Virus record (IMG/VR): IMGVR_UViG_3300008108_000078
Coordinates: 1 to 58,065 of that record
Direction: 5' to 3' (one strand)
Length of the DNA stretch: 58,065 nt
Origin: a virus
Both the position numbers and the translations under genes were made by a program. Of the stretch, positions 25,208 to 31,427 are shown piece by piece (position 1 is the first letter of the stretch; each line of letters begins with the position of its first letter). The notes under the pieces are model-generated. The model did no database searches and was not told the DNA's origin. It worked only from the letters and a program-made list of their open reading frames with translations.

Positions 25208-25831
25208 ATGGCAATCGCAAGTTTATCAAAATTTACAGTACCTTTAGCAACTGATCAATCAGCTAGTGCTCAAGGTATGTTGATGCCGAAGTTAAAATAT
25301 CGCTTTAGAGTGATGTTTGAAAACTTTGGAGTTTCAACACCAACTACAGAACTAACAAAACAAGTTCAAGATGCAGCTCGTCCAAGTGTTACTTTTGAAA
25401 ACCAGAAAATTATGGTTTATAACTCAACTATTAACTACGCAGGCCGTCCAACATGGAATGAACTTACAGTTAAACTTCGTGACGATGTAACTGGTCAAGT
25501 TTCGAAACTTGTTGGTGAGCAAATGCAAAAGCAATTTGACTTCTTTGAACAAAGTAGCGCAGCTTCAGGCGGCGACTACAAGTTCTTAATGCGTGTTGAA
25601 ATGCTAGACGGCGGCAACGGAGCACAAACACCTAACGTTCTTGAAACATGGGAGTGCTATGGTTGTTATGTCAAAGCTGCAAACTATAACCAAATTGGTT
25701 ACGGTACTCAGGATATGTTAACCATTGATTTAACAATTCAACCAGATAACTGTATTCAAACATCAGGTGGAGCAAGTGCTCCTACTTCAAGACGTATTGG
25801 TACAGCAGCAACAGCAGCTGGAGCAAGATAA
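25208..25831 (+). CDS. 19: Tail tube protein gp19
   Basis: 207 aa. PKLKYRFRVMFENFG, the tube signature, then DAARPSVTFENQKIMVYNS, INYAGRPTWNELTVKLRDDV and LTIDLTIQPDNCIQ match gp19. It forms the inner tube through which DNA passes and lies 20 bases after the sheath gene with a GGAGCATACAA ribosome site. A strong terminator follows 7 bases after the stop. Confidence 0.93.
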   Translation: MAIASLSKFTVPLATDQSASAQGMLMPKLKYRFRVMFENFGVSTPTTELTKQVQDAARPSVTFENQKIMVYNSTINYAGRPTWNELTVKLRDDVTGQVSKLVGEQMQKQFDFFEQSSAASGGDYKFLMRVEMLDGGNGAQTPNVLETWECYGCYVKAANYNQIGYGTQDMLTIDLTIQPDNCIQTSGGASAPTSRRIGTAATAAGAR

Positions 25832-25838
25832 TAAAACT

Positions 25839-25862
25839 GGCCTACTTAGTAGGCCTTTTTTA
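25839..25862 (+). terminator. Intrinsic terminator after gp19
   Basis: Stem GGCCTAC / GTAGGCC with a TTA loop (25839-25855), followed by TTTTTTAT. It ends the gp18-gp19 transcript. Confidence 0.9.
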
Positions 25863-25896
25863 TAGGTAACCATTAACTACTCAGTTAATAACCATA

Positions 25897-25904
25897 GATA
25901 AATA
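25897..25904 (+). promoter_or_regulatory. Late-promoter-like box GATAAATA
   Basis: Five bases (TTTGT) separate the box from the ATG at 25910, and no Shine-Dalgarno is present. It follows directly after the gp19 terminator, so a new promoter is needed here. Confidence 0.6.
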
Positions 25905-25909
25905 TTTGT

Positions 25910-26896
25910 ATGGCATTCACACCTAATAATTTTTTATATTCTCCAAGCAACGTCACGTTGAAAGACTATCAACATGCGGCACGTATTTTTGTTGACGATC
26001 AATTTAGACTAGCTCCAAAACTTAAATTTTTATTTCATGTTGCCTTTAGCATTAATCCTGCGGCTTTACGCAACATAGATCTAGTTGAAAAATATAGAAA
26101 CGAAATTAATGTACTAGTAAAAGCAGTTGATCTTCCTCAGTTTAAAGTTAGTACTGACACACTGAATCAGTACAACAGAAAAAAAGTCATTCAAACAACA
26201 CACAAATACGAATCAATAAATGTTACGTTTCACGACGACAACATGGGTTTAATTAATCAGTTATGGCAAAATTACTATAGTTACTATTATGCAGACACTA
26301 ATAGTGCTAGTACCCCAGGCGCTTATAGAAGGAATGCAACTCGGAACTCAAATTTTATAACAACGCCTTATGGTCTAGACAATGGCAGTACAACACCATT
26401 TTTTAACTATATTACAATTTATCAAATGGCTCGTCACGAATATGTTAGTTATACGTTAGTTAATCCGTTGATTAATTCATTTAACCACAACAAACTAGAT
26501 TCAGCACAACCCGGCATTCATGATTTTACTATGGGAATTGCATTTGAATCGGTAGCCTATTCGTATGGTGAAGTGACAACAGGCGATCCAGATGGATTTG
26601 GCTTTCAACATTACGATCAAATTCCAAGCTCTTTACAAGCTGGAGATACTCCATCGCAAGCACTTTCTAGTTTCAACAGTGGTAGTTTAGATGGAACACA
26701 AGTATTAGATACTGTTTCTCAACAGATTAACACATATCAAAACACCAAAGAAAATCAAAATTCAGGAGCAGTAACATCTGCTTCAACACCTCAAACTAGT
26801 ACAAGCACTAGCGGGTTACAAGGATTCAATTTTCCCTCAGCTACAGTAAGTAATCCTCAAGCAGTGGTTGCTTCTCAGTCATCAATAGGACGATAA
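25910..26896 (+). CDS. Tail-tube-fold baseplate protein (gp54/gp48-like)
   Basis: 328 aa. The core (about 30-230) has a tube-like pattern: APKLKFLFHVAFSINP, EINVLVKAVDLPQFKVST, DTLNQYNRKKVIQTTHKYES, INVTFHDDNMGLINQLWQNY, IYQMARHEYVSYTLVNPLIN. It matches a conserved protein after gp19 in T4-like marine phages that is usually called a baseplate tail-tube initiator (gp54) or tube-cap protein. The C-terminal 100 residues are Ser/Thr/Gln-rich and probably disordered. It starts right after a late box. The fold call is good; the exact T4 equivalent is less certain. Confidence 0.65.
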   Translation: MAFTPNNFLYSPSNVTLKDYQHAARIFVDDQFRLAPKLKFLFHVAFSINPAALRNIDLVEKYRNEINVLVKAVDLPQFKVSTDTLNQYNRKKVIQTTHKYESINVTFHDDNMGLINQLWQNYYSYYYADTNSASTPGAYRRNATRNSNFITTPYGLDNGSTTPFFNYITIYQMARHEYVSYTLVNPLINSFNHNKLDSAQPGIHDFTMGIAFESVAYSYGEVTTGDPDGFGFQHYDQIPSSLQAGDTPSQALSSFNSGSLDGTQVLDTVSQQINTYQNTKENQNSGAVTSASTPQTSTSTSGLQGFNFPSATVSNPQAVVASQSSIGR

Positions 26897-26897
26897 C

Positions 26898-27260
26898 ATG
26901 GCAACAAATTTACCAGCCGAACAAAGCACAACTGTGGATGTAAGACAATTCTTTGATAAGTTTTATACAAATCAAATTACATTTCCTAGCAATCAAATTG
27001 ATGCCGTAGTTGGTTTCTTTGAGAAACACGGATTTGATGTTGAGAGTGCTAGAAGTACTAGTATTGTTTTACTCAATCAGGCCCGTGAAGATAATGTAAA
27101 CGTGTTTCAACTGATTGATACTCTTAAAACTTTATCAGATGTACAGTTAAGTCAGGTAGTGGCTCAAGTATTAAACACTTACAGAGAAAAAATAAGTGTC
27201 TTAGGATATCGCATTGCGTCTATTGAAGACGAATACGAAAGTAGAAACATTCTAGTATAA
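26898..27260 (+). CDS. Conserved T4-like phage protein, likely virion component
   Basis: 120 aa. Motifs VRQFFDKFYTNQITFPSNQI and SARSTSIVLLNQAREDNVNV, then LIDTLKTLSDVQLSQVVAQV and YESRNILV at the C-terminus. This sequence is conserved at the same place, between the tube-like protein and gp4, in related phages, but its role is not known to me. Helical prediction with no membrane segment. It starts 1 base after the previous stop and ends overlapping the gp4 start by one base. Confidence 0.75.
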   Translation: MATNLPAEQSTTVDVRQFFDKFYTNQITFPSNQIDAVVGFFEKHGFDVESARSTSIVLLNQAREDNVNVFQLIDTLKTLSDVQLSQVVAQVLNTYREKISVLGYRIASIEDEYESRNILV

Positions 27261-27688
27261 TGGCCAAATTTGCACGTGGAAAATTCAATATGAAACACCC
27301 AGAAAAATATGTAGGGAATAAAAGTCCTACATATAGAAGTTCATGGGAGCATAGTTTTATGAATTTTTGCGATGTAAATGAAAATGTACACAAGTGGGCC
27401 AGTGAAGCTATTCAAATTCCCTATAGAGATCCGTTAACAGGCCGTCAAACGGTATATGTACCCGATTTCTTCATCCAATATATTGATAAGTTTAACAAAA
27501 CACACATTGAGCTGATTGAGATTAAGCCAGCTAGTCAAACTATTTTAGAGCGTGTTGGAAAAAACAAATACAATCAAGCACAGTTTGTAAAAAATCAAGC
27601 TAAATGGGCCGCGGCTAATATATGGTGTAGACAACAAGGTATAAAATTCCGCATCATTAACGAAAATGACATGTTTCATCAAGCATAA
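27260..27688 (+). CDS. 4: Head completion protein gp4 (nuclease fold)
   Basis: 142 aa. FARGKFNMKHPEKYVGNKSP and YRSSWEHSFMNFCDVNE are the gp4/gp50 signature. VPDFFIQYIDKF with IELIEIKPASQT gives an Asp...Glu-x-Lys arrangement of the restriction-endonuclease type. T4 gp4 is needed to finish filled heads. It overlaps the preceding stop by one base and is followed 7 bases later by gp16, giving the order 4-16-17 near the packaging genes. Confidence 0.9.
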   Translation: MAKFARGKFNMKHPEKYVGNKSPTYRSSWEHSFMNFCDVNENVHKWASEAIQIPYRDPLTGRQTVYVPDFFIQYIDKFNKTHIELIEIKPASQTILERVGKNKYNQAQFVKNQAKWAAANIWCRQQGIKFRIINENDMFHQA

Positions 27689-27695
27689 GTAAAGT

Positions 27696-28190
27696 ATGAC
27701 CAAAAAACTTGAAGAATTACTAAATCTCCCTGACAGTAAAAAAATAATCAAGGACGAGGAAAAACAACAGGCTAAGATAGAAATAGCCAAAACTCAGCCT
27801 TTGCTTAGAGATGTGTCAGAATTTGATAAAATTGCGGCTGCATTGCCTCAAGTAAAAGGACTGGGTGATGTCAGTGACAGTGAATTCGATGCACTAGCCC
27901 AACGTGCTACAGATGCCTACGATGATTTGATGGACCTAGGTATGAATGTAGAAGCCCGTTATAGCGGCCGTATTTTTGAAGTTGCGGGCACAATGCTAAA
28001 AAATGCTATTGACGCAAAAGCTGCCAAAATTGACAAAAAACTTAAAATGATTGAGTTGCAACTTAAAAAACAGAAACTGGATCAAGATGCTGCCGGCGGC
28101 GAGGATCACGGTATCAACCTAAACGGCGACGGCGTTATCATAACGGATCGCAACAGCCTCATCGAAAAACTTAAAAATATGAATAAATAA
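27696..28190 (+). CDS. 16: Small terminase subunit gp16
   Basis: 164 aa. It has the small-terminase pattern of T4-like phages: an N-terminal helical region (KKLEELLNLPDSKKII), then DAYDDLMDLGMNVEARYSGR, IFEVAGTMLKNAIDAKAAKI and DKKLKMIELQLKKQKLDQ, the central coiled-coil hairpin that oligomerises. It recognises DNA and regulates the gp17 motor. Located between gp4 and gp17, though four genes separate it from gp17 here rather than adjoining it. Confidence 0.85.
   Translation: MTKKLEELLNLPDSKKIIKDEEKQQAKIEIAKTQPLLRDVSEFDKIAAALPQVKGLGDVSDSEFDALAQRATDAYDDLMDLGMNVEARYSGRIFEVAGTMLKNAIDAKAAKIDKKLKMIELQLKKQKLDQDAAGGEDHGINLNGDGVIITDRNSLIEKLKNMNK
28184..28189 (+). promoter_or_regulatory. Possible late-promoter-like TAAATA box
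   Basis: AATAAATA overlaps the gp16 stop codon, 18 bases before the ATG at 28208, with ATCAGGATT as ribosome site. Could be coincidence in an AT-rich stop region. Confidence 0.35.
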
Positions 28191-28207
28191 CATATCAGGA
28201 TTACAAT

Positions 28208-28831
28208 ATGAGATCATTTACAGAATACCTAATGGAAGGCAAGAAAGTTTACGAATTTAAGGTAAAACTTGCCGGTGACTACAAAAACGCTGCAGATGCT
28301 ATTAAACTAGCACTAGCACCTTATAAAGTAGAAAGTTGTTCAGCGGGCAAACGTTTGCCCATAGCAGAAACCCACAGCGATTTCCCCAATCACAAAAATG
28401 TAAATGTTACAATTTTTGATGTTTGTACAGCTTATCCAACAAACAGCGCAACAGTACGTGCTGCTATTGCTGATAAATGTCGTTGCACATTAGAGAGTGT
28501 TAAAGTGCGTACACCAATGGAAGAAGCTGAGATTGCTCTTAATCATGCCAATGATGAAAAAAGCGGAGAAGCGTTGTTAGGTAAAGACTATGATGCAACT
28601 TCAGAAGGCCAAAAACTAGTTGGTGAAAAACAAAAAATGAGTTTGTTAAAACAATTAACAAAAGACAAAAAAACGCTTGAGCAATATACAGGTGTTAACG
28701 ATTCTATCTTAGCTAAGAGCGCACCTACAAGCGAATCAGCTGCTTCAGATAGCAGTAAAATTAATTCAAAGAGCCCGGTTGGCAGTACGAAAGTTAAAAA
28801 GCCAACAGCCAAAACTGTTGGAGTAAAATAA
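28208..28831 (+). CDS. Conserved phage protein, unknown
   Basis: 207 aa. The N-terminal 100 residues look like a folded alpha/beta domain (VYEFKVKLAGDYKNAADAIK, NVNVTIFDVCTAYPTNSATV, RAAIADKCRCTLESVKVRTP). The remainder is Lys/Ser/Ala-rich and likely disordered. It occurs between the terminase subunits in related phages; I do not recognise a function. The start FTEYLMEGKK resembles the short N-terminal helix of proteins packaged in T4-like heads, but a cleavage site is not clear. Confidence 0.7.
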   Translation: MRSFTEYLMEGKKVYEFKVKLAGDYKNAADAIKLALAPYKVESCSAGKRLPIAETHSDFPNHKNVNVTIFDVCTAYPTNSATVRAAIADKCRCTLESVKVRTPMEEAEIALNHANDEKSGEALLGKDYDATSEGQKLVGEKQKMSLLKQLTKDKKTLEQYTGVNDSILAKSAPTSESAASDSSKINSKSPVGSTKVKKPTAKTVGVK

Positions 28832-29361
28832 TGAACTTTCAAGACTTATTATCAAAATTAAAAACCTTAGACGAATCGGGTCAAGGTGTTATGGCGCCAC
28901 CAAGCGAGCCAGAGTTACCTGAATGCGGTGACATGGATGGCGAGCCTAACAAAATGGCCGGCGGTGATTTATTAACTGGTGAATGCGGTACTAGCATGAT
29001 GCCTATGAGCGCACCTAAACAAAGCGATTCAGTAACTATGAACGTTAGCATGAACGGCAGCGGTTCTGGCGGTATCAAAGACCTATTAGACATTCTGAGA
29101 AACATTGAAAAAAGTGGCGGAGATATGCCTGCTGGACACGATGATGACGATGTATTATTTGGCATTGGAAAAGAAGGATTTGACGATGCAACTACTGTGC
29201 CCGATCCGCAAGTAGCAGGTATGGGTGCAGTAATACCCACAGGCGATGATATGTTTAGCAAAGGTAAAGAAGCGCCTAAAGTAAACGGTGGTGGCAATCC
29301 AATGCGCGAAGCCTTAATTGCCAGATTATCAGAAAAATATCAAACAATTAAAGGAAACTAA
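28831..29361 (+). CDS. Conserved Gly/Met/Asp-rich phage protein, unknown
   Basis: 176 aa. A short N-terminal helix (NFQDLLSKLKTLDESGQG) is followed by low-complexity Gly/Pro/Met sequence with two Cys-Gly pairs (LPECGDMDG, LTGECGTSMM), a central GSGSGGIKDLLDILRNIEKS and an acidic DDDDV. The C-terminus NPMREALIARLSEKYQTIK is helical. Probably a flexible virion or scaffold-associated protein. The start overlaps the upstream stop by one base (TAATG). Function not recognised. Confidence 0.65.
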   Translation: MNFQDLLSKLKTLDESGQGVMAPPSEPELPECGDMDGEPNKMAGGDLLTGECGTSMMPMSAPKQSDSVTMNVSMNGSGSGGIKDLLDILRNIEKSGGDMPAGHDDDDVLFGIGKEGFDDATTVPDPQVAGMGAVIPTGDDMFSKGKEAPKVNGGGNPMREALIARLSEKYQTIKGN

Positions 29362-29362
29362 T

Positions 29363-29764
29363 ATGTCTTCACTAGCAGAACAAATTAAAGAACTGCAACT
29401 TAAATTGCAGGCAATACAAGAAGCAGAGGTAGCTGCGTTTCAACCCACTGGTAGCGATGCAGTAGGGTCAATTGCCAGTACCGATGCGCCGCCCGCACCG
29501 GCACCAGTGCCCCAATCAGCTGGAGAACAGATTCCAACAATAGAAGCACCAACATTTAGCCAAGCATACGCACAGGCTAAAAAACAAGGATTAAAGAAAT
29601 TTAAATGGTGTGGTGTGTATGCAGTTAAAGATAAAGTAAGACCGCAACCAGTTCCACCAAGACCAAAACCAAGACCGCCAGAAGCAACACAGGATTTCCA
29701 AGTAACAAATCCAATGGGCGACTTCGATCCTACAGCGTTCAGCGGACAAGCTGCTGCTCGGTAA
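29363..29764 (+). CDS. Small protein with coiled coil, Pro-rich linkers and an F-W-C-Y motif
   Basis: 133 aa from the ATG at 29363, which has AAAGGAAAC upstream; an earlier ATG at 29318 lies inside the preceding gene. N-terminal helix LAEQIKELQLKLQAIQEAE, a Pro/Ala linker, then TFSQAYAQAKKQGLKKFKWC, continuing GVYAV, and a basic Pro-rich tail (VPPRPKPRPPE). The central motif recurs in 31428-34370 and 50924-51880. Likely virion-associated given its position just before gp17. A strong terminator follows. Confidence 0.65.
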   Translation: MSSLAEQIKELQLKLQAIQEAEVAAFQPTGSDAVGSIASTDAPPAPAPVPQSAGEQIPTIEAPTFSQAYAQAKKQGLKKFKWCGVYAVKDKVRPQPVPPRPKPRPPEATQDFQVTNPMGDFDPTAFSGQAAAR

Positions 29765-29783
29765 TATCTTTGCAGTTATATCA

Positions 29784-29810
29784 AAAGGGGCTCTTTGGAG
29801 CCCTTTTTTT
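29784..29810 (+). terminator. Intrinsic terminator before gp17
   Basis: Stem GGGCTC / GAGCCC (29788-29793 with 29798-29803), flanked by AAAAG and TTTTTTT. It ends the gp4-gp16 transcript group. Confidence 0.9.
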
Positions 29811-29813
29811 ATG

Positions 29814-29819
29814 TAAATA
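29814..29819 (+). promoter_or_regulatory. Late-promoter-like TAAATA box for gp17
   Basis: TAAATA directly follows the terminator T-run and ends 5 bases (AAGTT) before the gp17 ATG at 29825. No Shine-Dalgarno is present. Confidence 0.5.
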
Positions 29820-29824
29820 AAGTT

Positions 29825-31417
29825 ATGGCAAAATCACTAGAAGGCGTCTTAATTAAAAAGGCGCATAAACAAGAAAAGTTTACAGAAGCGCAAGTTCAGG
29901 ACTTGCTAATGTGTGCCGACCCAGTTGAAGGTTACATGCACTTTGTCACAAACTTTTTTCATATACAGCATCCAACAAAAGGTAAGATAAAATTTGAACC
30001 TTTTGAATATCAAAATAGACTACTACACAGTTATCACGATTATCGTTTTAACATCAACATGATGCCACGTCAAAGTGGTAAGACTACTTGTGCTGCAGGT
30101 TACTTGTTATGGTATGCTATGTTTCATCCAGATCAAACTATTCTAGTAGCCGCACACAAATATACAGGTGCTCAAGAAATTATGCAACGTATTCGTTACG
30201 GATATGAATTGTGTGCCGATTATGTTCGTTGTGGCGTTACTAGTTACAACAAGGGTTCAATTGAATTTGACAACGGCAGTCGTATTGTAAGTCAAACAAC
30301 AACAGGGACAACAGGTCGTGGTATGTCTATATCACTACTATACTGTGATGAGTTTGCGTTTGTACAACCTAATATTGCTGAAGAATTTTGGACTTCAATC
30401 AGCCCTACACTAGCAACTGGTGGTAAGGCTATTATTACATCAACTCCTAACAGCGACGAAGATACCTTTGCAAATATTTGGAAGGAAAGTCAAGATTTAT
30501 ACGACGAGTACGGCAATACACGAGAAGATGAGATTGGTCGGAATGGCTTTCATGGATTCCGTGCAGAATGGCACGAACACCCAGATCGAGATGAAAACTG
30601 GAAAAAAGAGGAACTAGGACGTATTGGCGAAGAACGATTCCGTCGTGAATACGGTTGTGAATTCTTGGTTTTTGACGAGACACTAGTAAGCTCGCTAAAA
30701 TTAATTGATATGGTGGGACGAGATCCGTTATTCAAGATGGGGCAAGTTAGATGGTATAAAAAACCTATACCAGGAATGCTTTATCTAGTAGCATTAGATC
30801 CTTGTTTAGGAACAGGTGGCGACTATGCCGGTATACAAGTTTTTGAATTACCCAGCTTTGTACAAGTCGCAGAATGGCAACACAATATCACACCTATACA
30901 GGGACAGGTTAAAATATTTAGAGACGTACTAAAACATATTTTAGAAGAAGTTGGACAAGACAACAGCAACAGCATTTATTATAGTGTAGAAAATAACACA
31001 GTAGGAGAAGCGGCGCTGGTTGTTATACAAGATCTTGGAGAAGACACATTTCCAGGAATGTTTGTAAGCGAGCCGCAACGAAAGGGCCATGTACGTAAAT
31101 TCCGTAAAGGATTTAACACAACGCATTCATCTAAAATTAGTGCCTGCTCAAGACTTAAATATCTAGTTGAAGAAGATAAAATGAAGATTTACAGTAGAAC
31201 GTTAATCAGTGAACTTAAAACATTTATTGCTCAGGGCGTCAGCTTCAAAGCCAAAGACGGACAGCACGACGACCTGGTTTCTGCGCTTCTTTTAGTGGTG
31301 CGTATGAGTGTGGTTCTAGCAGATTGGGATCCTAAGGTGTTCGAGCTTATGAGCGTAAATGACGAATTTAACGATGACTGGGAGCCACCGCTTCCGATAT
31401 TCGTTTCTGGTTTGTGA
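29825..31417 (+). CDS. 17: Large terminase subunit gp17
   Basis: 530 aa from the ATG at 29825; the in-frame ATG at 29795 lies inside the terminator hairpin. The ATPase domain has Walker A MPRQSGKT (80-87) and Walker B LLYCDEFAFV (171-180), followed by IITSTPNSDEDTF as the coupling motif. The nuclease domain starts with the acidic VALDPCLGTGGDYAG and ends with HDDLVSALLLV. gp17 translocates DNA into the prohead and cuts concatemers. All signature residues are intact. Confidence 0.95.
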   Translation: MAKSLEGVLIKKAHKQEKFTEAQVQDLLMCADPVEGYMHFVTNFFHIQHPTKGKIKFEPFEYQNRLLHSYHDYRFNINMMPRQSGKTTCAAGYLLWYAMFHPDQTILVAAHKYTGAQEIMQRIRYGYELCADYVRCGVTSYNKGSIEFDNGSRIVSQTTTGTTGRGMSISLLYCDEFAFVQPNIAEEFWTSISPTLATGGKAIITSTPNSDEDTFANIWKESQDLYDEYGNTREDEIGRNGFHGFRAEWHEHPDRDENWKKEELGRIGEERFRREYGCEFLVFDETLVSSLKLIDMVGRDPLFKMGQVRWYKKPIPGMLYLVALDPCLGTGGDYAGIQVFELPSFVQVAEWQHNITPIQGQVKIFRDVLKHILEEVGQDNSNSIYYSVENNTVGEAALVVIQDLGEDTFPGMFVSEPQRKGHVRKFRKGFNTTHSSKISACSRLKYLVEEDKMKIYSRTLISELKTFIAQGVSFKAKDGQHDDLVSALLLVVRMSVVLADWDPKVFELMSVNDEFNDDWEPPLPIFVSGL

Positions 31418-31423
31418 TAAATA
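31416..31423 (+). promoter_or_regulatory. Late-promoter-like box GATAAATA
   Basis: It overlaps the gp17 stop codon and ends 4 bases (TAAC) before the ATG at 31428. No Shine-Dalgarno is present. Confidence 0.55.
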
Positions 31424-31427
31424 TAAC